Notes under the pieces: generated by a model | Databases searched by the model: none | Told to the model about the DNA's origin: nothing | Seen by the model: only the letters and a program-made list of their open reading frames with translations | Source of the DNA: Tetracentron sinense | Lineage: Eukaryota; Streptophyta; Magnoliopsida; Trochodendrales; Trochodendraceae | Length of the DNA: 64,000 nt | Direction of reading: 5' to 3' | Assembly (NCBI GenBank): GCA_015143295.1 | Contig: CM026565.1 | Span: 26,234,052 to 26,298,051, forward strand | Made by a program: the position numbers and the translations under genes | In this document: positions 23,320-36,100 of the stretch, piece by piece | How positions within the stretch are numbered: position 1 is the first letter of the stretch | Layout: every line of letters begins with the position of its first letter

Positions 23320-24130
23320 TTTTTAAGTGTCCATGAACCATGGTCTTTTTAAGTGTCCATGAACCATGGTTAACAAGTTTTAACTCGTGGTTACTTTTTT
23401 TCTAAAACTAAGGTTAGTTGCTTTAACCCAAAGGGTTTGTAAATATTAACCACAGTTAAAGGGAGGAGAAAAGGGACACCCCTTTAACTGCCCTCTAGTT
23501 ATGGTTAATAAGTTTTACCCGTGTGATTACTTTTTTCATCTAAAAACCAAGGTTAGATGCTTAAACCATAATGGTTTGTAACTCTTAATCACAGTTAAAG
23601 GGAGTTAAAAGTGAACCCCCTTTAACTGTCCTTGAACTGAGTTTTAACAAGTTTTAGCCCCTGGGGTTAATTTTTTTTTTAAAAAATTCTAAACACCTAG
23701 GTTAGATGCATTAACCCCTAATGATTAGTAAATATTAACCACAGTTAAAGGAATTTAAAAGGGGACACCCCTTTAGCTGCCCTTGAATTATGGTTAATGA
23801 GTTTTAACCCGTGTGGTTGTTTTATTTCTAAAAATCAAGATGCTTAAACCATAATGGTTAGTAAATCTTAACCACGGTTAAAGGGAGTAAAAAGAGGATA
23901 CCTCTTTAACTGTCCTTGAACTATGGATAACAAGTTTTATTCCCTATGGTTAATTTTTTTTATAAAAACCAATTTACCCCTAAGGGTTTGTGATATTAAC
24001 CACATTTAAAGGGCAATGAAAAGGGAACAACCCTTTAACTGCCCTTGAATTATGGTTGATAATTTTTAAACCATGTGATTAATTTTTTTTCTTCTAAAAG
24101 CAAGGGATGCTTTAACAGTAAGAGTAAGTA
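23320..24130. repeat. Tandem array of a MITE core (about six units of ~140 bp)
   Basis: Each unit runs CCCTTTAACTGCCCTTGAAT, TATGGTTAA-AAGTTTTAACCC, T-run, ACCAAGGTTAGATGCTT, ATGGTTAGTAAAT, TTAACCACAGTTAAAGGGA. Units start near 23330, 23480, 23620, 23770, 23905 and 24030 and are diverged from each other. The same unit occurs once inside the element at 16021-16278. Confidence 0.8.
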
Positions 24131-24647
24131 AATCTTAACATAGGGAGATAATCCACTAAATATGACGAGGGTACTATAGTCACTCTCAAAACCTATTTTA
24201 ATGCAATTAAACGGAAGTGGGAGAATGAGATTCTTTGTCTAACAATTGAAGAATGGTGAGTTAATTTGCAATTCTGTTGAGAAGTTATTCTCAACAGTGT
24301 ATTTGCAAACTAAGAATAAACCTCACAGCTGATATACAAGAAAACCCCTTTTAGATAACCGGTTAAACTCTCCGTCTCCAACTCAAAGGAAGGAAGAGAT
24401 GGCCACCTTGGGATTTGGATGGGTCCGCAATAGCTGTAACACAGTAACAGTAAAGAGATGTGCACGTTGGAATTAGTTGGTACCCACAATAGCTGAGAAT
24501 AAAGCGACCTGAGAGTTGGGAACATTGGAATTAGGGCTGGTTACCGGTAAACAAGTTTCTAGTCCTTTCTTTTAAGAAATTACATAGGACAGGAGTTATT
24601 GCAAGATGTCTCCGCTTATCTCTCCGGCTCATATTTAATCTCTAATA
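24131..24647. other. Intergenic, no gene seen
   Basis: Short unique-looking stretch between the tandem array and the SINE-bearing repeat; repeats the AGAGATGGCCACCTTGGGAT phrase also found near 22060. Confidence 0.5.
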
Positions 24648-25020
24648 AAAAGGGAGCTCCGGAGTAGCGTCACGGTTCCGTAGGCCCTGGCCCCGGGTTG
24701 ACATCCAGATTTAAGCTTGCCCATAGCAGGCACCCACCACCCGAGTAACAGTGGGTCCCGGCATGCGGCTAGAGGGTGAGCCGGCAAGGAAAGGCCACGA
24801 TCAATGCCCCCACAGAGTCTAACCCAAGACGCCTAGATGGCGCTGAACACAGGAAGCCACTGAACCACCCCCTCAGGTGGTAAGCTGTAACTATTTCAAG
24901 TTCTCTATGAATTACTGCAAGGCCCGTAAAAACGAGGCTTCTTTTTATCCTATTAAAAACCCGCAATCCTGATTGGGCCCGAAATCTCTAGCCCGCTGAT
25001 ACAAGGGACAGGCTTGGGAA
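24648..25020 (-). repeat. SINE-bearing dispersed repeat, copy 2
   Basis: Same order as 18008-18425: GAGCTCC-GGAGT, GGTTGACATCCAGATTTAAG, GCCCATAGCAGGCACCCACC, AGGCCACGATCAAT, CCACCCCCTCAGGTGGTAAG, AACGAGGCTTCTTTTTA. It lacks the long A-tail of copy 1 and has a deletion of about 25 bp in the middle. Confidence 0.7.
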
Positions 25021-26790
25021 ACACAATAGAGCCCAGCCCGGCCCTCCGCTCTTATACTACACCATTAACTATTAACTAATGTACATGGAGATAATATTTA
25101 TTAATATTAATTCGCTTTTACACCCTCCATTACGTATTAGTAATGGGGGTATGGTAATAATTTGCTACCATACCTTCACTCAATGTCCCTCTAATCCTTT
25201 CATTTCTCTCAATTTCATTCTCTAAAATTAAAATATAACTAGTATTATAACTTTTACTGAAGATTGGGTTGCATTGCGGTCCCAAGACCGTATCGAGGTA
25301 GAGAGATAGTGCTAGGTTGACATCGGTTTTTTAGAAGAAAAAAATTAACCAAATATTATAACAAAAATAAAATTAATTATTTTGATCTTTTAAGCCCAGG
25401 CTGGACCTAACCAGTTCAGGCCCTGTAAGGCCTTTGGCTGGCTCATTTTGGTTAATTCCTTACTTTTTTTTTCTCGAGTAATGTTTTTTCAAATAATCCT
25501 TGCAACAGAGTAAATTCAGAAGGGTTATAAGTGTATCAAAATTCATATCTATTTACATATCCGACTATATAAATTCGAATAAATATCCAATTAATATGGA
25601 AATACAATATTTGTATCCAAGTCCAATGAATTCACCCATTACTTCTAATCAATTTAAAAGAAAAAAAAAAAAAACTAAAAATATAAATTTTATTTTTAAA
25701 AAGACCAAATTAAATTTTATACTCATTTATATTTAAAAAAATTAATGTCTTAAATTATATTAAAGATATATATACATTTATAAGGTCACCATACATTGGC
25801 TACCCTAACCTAATATACTCCCAATTCCATCCCCAAGACTTGAACCACCGAAGACCTCCCTTAAATTAACACACATCAAAATCTCAGCTAGAGCTGTAGG
25901 TCGTGTGATGCATAGAGATTATTTTTGTTTATTTTATTTTTTTTGTGAAATGCATGGAGATATTACATTATCATATACTTTTTTTTTTTTGACATTTCAG
26001 AGTATCTTACTCGTGTGCTCCAGATGGTCAAACGAAGAAAGTTCGCTCTGTATGGAAACAGGACAATCCACATGCTTGAGAGAAACCTTTTAAGCAATCC
26101 TGACCCGCATTAACCTTAATTCGTCATCAATAACCCTAGGATCAATACTAAACCAAAAAAATACTAGGATACAAAAAGTTTAAAAAAGGATAACAGAACG
26201 GGACAAATGTCATCACCATATTATCGCTTAAGAGGTTCTCTCAAGCATGGGATTGTGAACCCCGTCTCAGTCTGTCTTATACCTGTGAATGCTATGAGCA
26301 ATCCACATTTTTCCCTTTTTTTACACAAATTCCCATTCTACAGCACAGCAAACCCTGCAAAATCATCAGTAACCCTTCAGCTTACAGAGATTGGAGCCCA
26401 TTACCAACAATAAAAGACCAACTCGAAAAGATCGAATCAGGTCGTCATCGGCCAATCTTCATGGGTAGAGAGCTACAATGAAATGTGGTTTGAGGGCAAG
26501 TGTTAGGTTTCTAATTGCCTATACCATCTCACAAATCAAAATGAATTGCTTTGAGGCATCACCTGCACTCAAAAGAAAGTTGCCATGGGCTAACAAAGAA
26601 CAAGCTATACCACCAAGACTTCTATCTGCAAATTACATGTATATTTTCTGGACCTTCAACTTCACACGCTGTAGCAGCCAAGAGATGGGCAAGTAAGTAG
26701 AAGTCATCTTGCATCAGAGTTGGTTAATCTATAGCACTATCTACGACGAAATATTTTAACAAAGGTAAGGGCTTCAAGTCCACTCCTGCA
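25021..26790. other. Intergenic / downstream of the PDS5 gene
   Basis: Nothing coding recognised. Words such as GCCCAGCCCGGCCC (25030) and AGCCCAGGCTGGACC (25390) resemble a decayed hAT-type element. The phrase CATGCTTGAGAGAA near 26070 recurs inverted near 26235-26250. The PDS5 3' UTR may reach into this stretch. Confidence 0.45.
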
Positions 26791-27103
26791 GCCCTGCAAA
26801 AATAAGATTTTCAACCCCAAAAAAGACAAAACACTCCAACTCCACAGCAGCATCACAGCACACCAAAAGTGATTTTTAACATCGCTAGCCAAGACTCTGG
26901 AATTATGCCAAACATGGCAAGTACAAAATACATGGCTCACCTTGAACCGAAGCGCAGTAGCAGCCGCAACAGATGGATGTATGCCTCCGGGGACTGAAAA
27001 TAAAGGAAGTGCAAATAAGATCATACGTACCTGAGGAACATGGGTACCAAACCAAAAAAGTTTCCATGCTAGAGTATAGTCAGGTCAAGAGTCAATTACA
27101 TCA
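26791..27103 (-). other. PDS5 3' UTR with a probable UTR intron
   Basis: After the TGA at 27106-27104 a strong donor CTCAG|GTACGTATG sits at 27030, 73 nt downstream of the stop. A good acceptor, TTATTTTTGCAG|GG, lies at 26794, giving a 237-bp intron. No polyadenylation site was fixed. Confidence 0.4.
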
Positions 27104-30100
27104 TCAGCCATTGACTCTTCTTTGTCGCTTCTTTCGACTATTTGTCTCACTATCTTGTGCCTTAGCCGAATCTGACAATTCCCCTTTCGACACATCCTTG
27201 CTTTCTTGCACCCTTGATGAACCAGATTTCCCTCTAGCAGTGCCATTAGCATTGGATTTGCTGCCACTTTTGGAAGTTTCGTTCTTGGACTTGGTGACAG
27301 TCTTGGGTGTGTCATCCTTGGCTTTGCCAGAAGATCTCTGAGCATCATCTTTCAATTTAATGCCGGTTTTACGAGTGTCATCCCTAGATTTACCACCACT
27401 GGCATCCTTGAATTTCCTGATAGTTTTAGGGATCTCATCTTTGGATTTTCTGCCATGTTTACCATCATCGTTGGATTTACCATCAGATTTTGTAGCTTCA
27501 CTTTTTGATTTGCTGGTCGAAGTTCCTCCACTCCTAGCAACCCGAATTTAGACTTAGAGGTCTGAGTACCCATGACAGAAGAAGCAAATATTAGTGGAGG
27601 TATGCACATCTCACCTTTTTGAGGAAGCATCTGTGTTTACTTGCTTGGTTGAGGAATCTGAAAACGTTTTTGCTTTCTTCTTTTGATGCCTAGTCAAAAT
27701 GACCCACCAAAAGAAAAAATACAGGTGAGACCAAAGGAAAAAAAATAACAAATAAATAAAATTTTAAGAGAAGAAATCAATCAACACTCCTAAATAAAGG
27801 AGGTCAGCACATAATCCATTCAGCATCAAAGAACAATTAAAAGTAGGGAAATATAAATTCTAAACTCGAGACATGTTAAACCAAAGGACTATTTATAATA
27901 TTTTTACATTACTCATCTTTGACCCATTATATGGATAAATAAAATAAAAATAAACACTGCCACATCTTTGGAGCTGGCGTGTCGTCAACATTACAAAAAC
28001 AACAATGCATGATACCATACTGCACTGCCCAACAATTCCAGTACACATCTTCATTTACAGCAGAAATCAAGATGGCGTTGCAAAACTGAATCACAAGAAA
28101 AGGATGAAATACCGATTTGTACTTTGTACACCTACACAGTTTATATAACCGAGCTGCCAAGACTGCATGAGAATCAGACAGCTAATTGAAAATGTACACC
28201 AAGAAAAACAACACATAAGTACATGTAGATAGTGCGCTGTCCTTTGCCGAAGCATTCATGCAAACCTAGGTTTTGTTGAACTTTTTGGTCACCTAAGCGA
28301 GTACCAACATTTTAAAAGGTGTGACGCTTACGCCTCGAGGTACAACCTCAGGCTTAAATCCCCTGAGGCTTATGCCCCAAAGTTTGAGGCTCACATGAGG
28401 TGCACACCTCAAGAGTCAAGCCTTGAGGCTCGCGTTATAGTTTAATTTTCAGGCATGCACCTCACACAATACAACTGATGTTTTGTTTTTCTTTTTCCCA
28501 TTTTACTTTTCCATGAATTTTGTTTGCATTCAAAATATGCAATTTGATGAATTATATATAAATATAGGAGAATGATAGTTTCTGCGCACATGCATTCCGC
28601 CCCCCATGCCCCTTTTAACACTCATGAATTGTGGTTAAGATTCACTCACCCTTAGAGTTCATAAATCTAACGTTGATTTTTAGAGAAACATTGGGTTGGT
28701 TAAGCTTAACGACGGTTAAGGAAGTGATAATTGACACATGGCAGCCTGTAGAGGCCCGCTTTATACAAAATGAGGGAGTGATGCATAAGCATCGTGCCTC
28801 GAGGTTTACACCTCAATAGATCCTAGCACCTCGCCTCACGCCTTAGCCTTTAAAACATTGGCAAGCACCTGAGACTCTGGTAACAAAACCGACCCAAAAT
28901 TTTGGAAATTTGTTGAAGAAAATAAGTATTGCCAATAATTTACCTATGTTATTAAATTAAATTTATTCATTTAATCTTATGGTATTGAATAAAAAAGAAC
29001 TCAAAGTACACTGAATTTATTTGAGAAAAATAAAACACTCCATATGATTTTCTCTTATGCTAATGATACTATGTTGTTTACATGGAAAAAGGGATAGAAT
29101 AATAAAGGAGGAAATTTAAAATAAAATAAATAAACCAATAACACAACCTTCATCTTTTTTTGGGACAAATTAAAAAAAATGCATCATTGGTATATCAATT
29201 CAAACCGATTGATCAATGAATGGGCGAGAGGAAATGTCTTCTAAGAAGTAAGAATTTCCGTTAGTTATTCTCCTTGTTAGTTATTCTCATTGTCGACTCA
29301 TGCGTACAAAGATTTTAAAACATTCCTAAAATCACATTCTCAAAATGGAATCTCAGGCATACATATGTTTCTCACCTAAGTGGGCGCTCTTGCGCCCAGT
29401 CTAGAGGTCTAGACCCCTGTAACCATGTCTGGTTCTATGCAGCCACCTTTTTTCTTTTTGATGGATAAACAAACAGAGTATATTAAAATAGGAGTAGGAA
29501 TATACAACAACACGAAAGCAAATGAAGCAAGAGTTTACAAGCAAATAAACTCAAAAGCAAACTACAAAGATTGCATTCATGACCGCTTAGCCTGCCACGT
29601 GACGATCAACCCAAAACCTCCTAAAGCTCCTCCCCATCACGTCTAAGCCCCACCCACTGCAATGCCACCAACCACAAATACGAGAGAGGGAACAATGGAG
29701 AGTCCTCAAAGACTCGCAAGTTTCTCTCTTTCCATATCGTCCAAGATATGGCTCTAGGGAGAATCGACCAAATCGCTTCCCAAGCACCTTCCACACTGAC
29801 TAAATACCAACAAGATAATAAGTTGTGACGGAAGAGGGAAAGACCCAATCTACACCCATGTGGGAGAGGAAATAACCCCATATACCAAACACAATAGGAC
29901 AGTGCAAGAGTAAATGGTCCACAGACTCCTTTTGGAGGCACATATAGCAACGGTTAGTCATTCTCCACCCTCTATGTTGTAAGTGATAACATGTGAATCT
30001 TATTTAGTGTTGCATTCCAAAGAAAGAAGGATACCTTTGAGGGAATTCCCGGATTCCACACAATCCAATGAGGGAACGAGCCCGAGGGGGCCAGACCAAG

Positions 30101-33100
30101 AGACTGTAAAGGTGATCTTACTGATAAACGACCATGGTTGCTTCTAGACCAAATTCTGCAATCCGTAACCTCTAGACACAAGCAAACAGAGCTAATACGC
30201 GCCAAAAATCGCGACACTTCCTCAATTTCCCAATCATTTAAAACTTGTCTCATCCTCGAAGACCATACCACCCCCTCCCCCCGCCTTTTGTAATAATCCT
30301 CTATTAAAGCCTCCCTGTCGGTGGCTAACAAAAAAATATGACCACACATCCTTCCAAAACCTCCGGAAAATATATATATAATGAAAAAGACTACAAATAA
30401 TTACAGGCATGTAAACTCGAAAAGCTAGAAAATCTAGACAACAAGAGCAAAAAGGATATGTAAAAATACTCTCCCTTGGCATACTAGGAACCCAAGACAT
30501 CCCCCAACAACCCCTCCGCGATCACTACAAATTGTCTAACTAGACTCCAATCCAAGACCTATTGTCTAATCCTAGCACAGACAAGAGATGGGGGGGAGAA
30601 CGAATCCTCAAACGCCCTCCTATTTATCTCTTTCCAAAGGGGCCTTGCCCCACTCTAAACCTAAAATTAGGCACAACTAAACTGGCATTCACCATGATGC
30701 CCTTCTAGAAGCCCAAACCATGGGGGATCCCCTAACCTCACTCGGGACCTAGCACGAAGATTCCCCATATTTGACCACTATCACAGCCAAGGTTCTAAAT
30801 GTCGATATCGCTCGACATGTCAAGCCGTGAAAAAAAGATATATCGCAAGATATTTGGTTTATCGGTGTTTATGAAAAAATGACAAAACAAATTGGGCAAA
30901 ACATTGAATATTACAGTGGAACTTCAGGAAATGTTAAATAGATGTTAATACACCTTTGAGAATAAAAACATTTTAAAAAACAATGTACATAAAAAATGCA
31001 ATGGGAAGGGGCAAAGATGTGCGTTGACGACACAATGTATGATTGATTCATATTCCTAAATCATTCATTTCTCAATCTAATAAATTTATATATAATCCAT
31101 AAGATTCATAACAATACCAATATACATAATAATAATCCAACTCATCCCATTAACTACAATCAAAACCAAAAGGAGTTACGCAAAGGTTTAAAGTCATCTC
31201 TTTCTCAGCTAGGATGGTGATAATATTAGTTATCCACAAATGTATAATATTGTGCCAAGTTCATCACATTATGGTGCATTAATGTATACTCAAGTACATA
31301 ACGATGGTAGTCATCTGATCGAAAATATAGCAAAGTGCCCATCGGTGGATACTGTGAGTATTGAGGCACAACTGTCACCACACTGGCAAATGAAGTTGTA
31401 CACCTCTATACCCATATGGACGTGGCTCATACACAAAAAAAAAAATCTATGTGGATATTGATCCTCTGACTATGCTTAATTATGTTCCCAAGAGCACAAT
31501 TGTCACTGACACTATCAAATAAGGTTGTTCCCCATACTCATTCATACCACTTATACCCAAAAATATATCCATATGATTTTCTTGAAATATAAATTTGAGA
31601 GCATGTTAAATGGAGGGTACCCATAATATGCTTAATTTTTTTGTAAAGCTTGAATGTTAAGTCTTTTCCTTGTGAATTGTTAGTTGACTTTTTGACTTCT
31701 AGATGAAAATATTTTTGAAGATTAAAATATGAGACTTTTCACCGGGCTTTTAGGTTTTAATAATGTTTTGATATGGTAAAATTTATACAATTTTAAGATT
31801 TGAAAAATACTTAAGCATTTGAAAGTTGAAATTTTGACATAATCCCTAAAATGCACTAAAATGTGGATTTTGTTCTTGAACTGAAAAGTTAACTTATTAC
31901 TCCTAAGGAATTTAGATCTAGGAAAAAAAATTATAATTCAAATGGGGGGTGTAACCTAAAACCATTTACTTAAATGATATTTAAAGTAAATAAGCTGTCA
32001 ACATAATTTGGCTATCTTTTATAGCTTAAAACCAATACTCCACAGAATATCGCACAATATTGTACGAAATCGACAATATATCGTTGATATTGTACGATAT
32101 GATGTACGATTTATAATACCCCATGTAAATACGTCCTGGGATTGCAATACCGACATAAATCGTCGACATTTCTTCCAATGTTCCTTATAAAAATATATCA
32201 GAAATATCGGGAGATATATCGGAAATATCAGTTGATATATCAGAAATATCGGAGATATACCGGGGATATTTTGTAAGAAAAAAATACATGAAACAAATAC
32301 TATTTACCCTGCAATATCGGGGATATATCAGAAATATCGAGGATATATCAATAATATCGAGGATGTTTCAAACTATGATCACAGCACGCCACAAACTCTC
32401 TTTCCGCCCCAAACCTCCATATCCATTTTCCTAACAAGGCTTTGTTGACTTGGACCAGGGACTTGAGGTTTAAACCCCCATGCTCCTTAGGATGACAGAT
32501 TTGCTTCCAAGGGACTAAATAATATTTGAATGAATCAACTTCATATACAATAGGAACTCCCGCTGAAGTTTCTCAAGGGAAACAGCGATGGTGGACATGT
32601 AGTATGTCAGGAGATTACTGAGGGTGCTATAAATGAGGGTTAACTTTCCCCCTTTCGATAGAAAGTGTGATTTCCACCCTGATAATCATTTAGCACATCT
32701 CTCGACCACTGGCCTCCACATTGACTTTGCTTTGAAACCCGCTCCCAAGGGCATACCCAGGAACACAAATGGAAGTGATCCCATTCGACAACCCAATCAG
32801 ACCGCAAGCTGATCTAAGTCTAAAACTCCACCCATACTCACAATCTCTGATTTTGCAAAATTCACTCGCAGACCTGACAATCTGACACTACTTCAAAGCA
32901 TCTAAGTAAACATCTAAGGTAGAATAATTGCCTACTCGATGCATTGCAGAAAATCAGGATATCGTCTGCAAATTGAAGGTCAGAGATAAGCAAAGGGTCT
33001 TGGCCAATCGAGAAACCCTCGAACACTAGCCCCTCAACTCTAGACAACATTCCACTTAAGGCCTCTGATACTCACAAAAATGAATAGAGAGAGCGAGTCT

Positions 33101-36100
33101 CCTTGCCTCAATCCCTTGGAACTATAGGGAAGTAACCCACTGAGCTACCGTTAAGAATAAGAGAATATGAGATGCACATTTGCATCCACTTTAAACCAAA
33201 ACACATTCTGTGAATAACATAATCTAGTAACCCCCAGTTTACACGATCATAGGCTTTCTCGATATCGACTTTGCAGAGGATTCCAGGAATCATGGATCTA
33301 ATGCGCTCATCGATACATTTATTGGCTATCAGGAAACCATCTAGGATTTGCCCCCCCAAACACTCCCTATTAAGGGGAGATAATTGAGGTCATAGTTCGA
33401 AAACTCGAGTCACCCGAGTAACTCGACAGAATTTCGAGTCGAGTCACCTCAAAACTCGAAAGAGACAGTATTTGTCGAGCTATTCGGTTGAGTCGAACCG
33501 AGTTTTTCGACTCACCAGACTAGGTCGAGCCACATAAGATATTTTATCATTTCTAAACCTAAACTCGAACGTCACACTATTTTTGCATCATATTCTTTTG
33601 GGTCTACAAATACAACCTACTATGGGTTTTGTTAAACCTAATTTTTAGGTTTGAGATTGTAAAACCAACATTGAGTTCTTTTAACCCAAGTTTTTCAAAG
33701 TTATTACATATATATTCCGAGTTGGACCAAGTCGAGTTTTTTTTTTAATTTTCCGAGCTACTCGACCCGGCTAACGTTCGAGTTGAGTTGAGTTTACGGG
33801 TTTTCGAACCATGATTGAGGTCATCACCCTCTGGATTAATTGGTAGCTAGCCTAGATTATATATGGATGTTAACTGTTTGTAGAGATTTCAACTACACGA
33901 ACAAGACAAGTACAATACTTGATTTAAGAGAGAGAGAGAGAATGAAGTAAAAATCAATTAACCAACAAAGGGCATTTGGCAAATCTAATCTGATCTAATG
34001 AGAGCTGCTATAATAAGAGCTACTTTATTAGATCTTATTTTCTAGGTTTTTTCAAACAAAAAATTTATTTGTTAAAAAACACTCTTATTTTTAAATAGCA
34101 TGTTGGTAATACAAACAAATAATCACTTATTTGATGGGCATTTGCAGCAAGTATCAAAATTCAGCGGATTTTTGAAAAATTCATAAATTATTCACGAATT
34201 TTATGTGTGTCGAATTATTCGCGAATAAATCGTAAAAACATGAATAATTCCTTTAGTTTGGCAAGTAAACTACTTATTTTGTATATTATTTAATGAAATT
34301 GTTGTATATATTTTTACAATTATTATTTTATTTTTTATTTTTTTTATTCCTTTCAAACTTGACCCTGCTGAATTATTCCTGACTTTGTCACTATGGAAAT
34401 AATAGGATGTAATGAAATTTTAAGGACAAAACTGTCAACAATTCAGCGTAAATGACGTTTAAACATCTAGTTACTTTAGCATAATAAACTCTGTTTTAAA
34501 AGGTAAACTTATTTCACTTTCAGAAACATAGGCAAAATGCCTACTTGTTAACAATAGAGCTCTGAAATAGATGTTTAACATTCGGTCTTATTTTGATTTA
34601 ACTCTTATTTTTTAAAATAGAAGTCAAATAAGCTCTATTTTTTAGACTGTCCAAATGCTACCAAGTTTTCACATGAAATAATCAAACTTAGATATGTAAA
34701 TGCTGCTTGACAAATAACAAGAACAAAAATCTAAGTTAAAAAAAGGAAATTCTGACAATGAAAACAATCAGCTCCAGTAGTACTAGTAACATGTATTTCC
34801 AACTGCTAAAATGGCAATATTACAGATTTTTTTCTGGACAAATAATACATGTGTTGCACATAGTAACAAAGTTCTCCAATTTTTCAAAAAGTCTCGAATA
34901 ATACGCGACTATTTTGTCAATGATTAATTCCCGTTCTATTCATGACTTTTTGAAACAATCACAACTTTTTCAAAAAATCGCGAATTTCACAAATTATTCA
35001 CGAATTTTTGAAAAAGTTCCAGATAAATACCTAATATATGAAATTTATTTGTTTATAATTTAATAATTAGTAATCTTATTTAATTTTTTTTTCATTGCTT
35101 GCCCGATGTATTGCTGATTTATTTTCGATTTTTTTGAGTCTAGCCAAAAAAAAAAAATTGAAATGTTTCCCTAGACGAATAATTTCGAACTCTAACTTGG
35201 TAACTATGGTTGATAAATATCAAGCTACTTTCTCTTTATAATTATTAAATTTATTTTTATTATTTCCATTTTTTCTGAAATTTTCCAACTTTGCCAGATT
35301 TTGTCGATTTTTTCCCGAACGAGACCCCCAGCGAATTATTCCCGAACCCCAGCTTCCTTACTATGACTGCAAGTCTGCAAACACTTCTGACAAACATTTT
35401 TTTTATCGGTCATTTCTGACAGACATTAAAATTTGCAAAATAGGAATATTTGGTTTAACATCATGTATGGTATGCATTTTGTAAGGCACTAAAAAAACAT
35501 ACCAGCATCTGTAAAAGCATTACACAGCATACTGGTTGCAAATAAGTGGAATTTAGATGACCACTAACCCAAATAAATCAAGAGCAGGCATAGTGGACTA
35601 ATTGTGCTCATAGTGTCTAAGCATTTCATCCATAACTGATGAAACAATAGAACAACATCCTTCTAGTAACCTAAAGAAAAGCGACATTGAATAACAGGTG
35701 ATCGAAACCTGGCTGTTCCCAAGTTCCAACAATTGGTAAAAGAAAAGCGATATTGAATCAGATTTCTAAACCAAATAGGACTAAGACCATGGCCTGATAT
35801 TGCGATGGTATTTACCACATGAGCTAGAGTATAAGTGGCCACCCACACACTCAAATTCAAGACCAAAATAGGCAAGGGATCTTCAGGACAAGTTTAATAC
35901 ATGCAGCCTAAGTCAAATGCTAATTGTCCTTGCACTAGCAGAGCTTAGTAATACAAACAGCAGAAGGGTATGGATGAGGAAAATTTGCATGATTGCTTCA
36001 AAAGTTTTGACATCAAAATTAGCATACAAGAGCAAGCGTTATTTAGAAAGCAAAATTAAAGAAACCCATGGCTCAAAATATCGGTATCGGGTGTCATATG

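Larger units (their letters stand above)
29445..33840 (-). mobile_element. L1-type LINE, sense in the PDS5 intron, inactive
   Basis: Reading on the minus strand: RT fragment with [17 protein letters not shown] (33359-33108), [10 protein letters not shown] (about 32980), then after an inserted element [17 protein letters not shown] (30349-29972) and the zf-RVT end [19 protein letters not shown] (29950-29621). The 3' end is near 29445 in an A/G-rich tail. Frames are broken and the 5' end is missing. Two hAT-like elements (30788-32377, 33391-33813) interrupt it. Confidence 0.85.

Noticed and set aside
26973..27551. Plus-strand frames of 122 and 63 codons
   Set aside because: Antisense to the Lys/Ser-rich last PDS5 exon; their Leu/Ser richness is the expected mirror of that composition.
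33391..33813. CRISPR-like or satellite repeat because of recurring ACTCGAGT words
   Set aside because: The words are irregularly spaced and confined between hAT-type terminal repeats with an 8-bp duplication.
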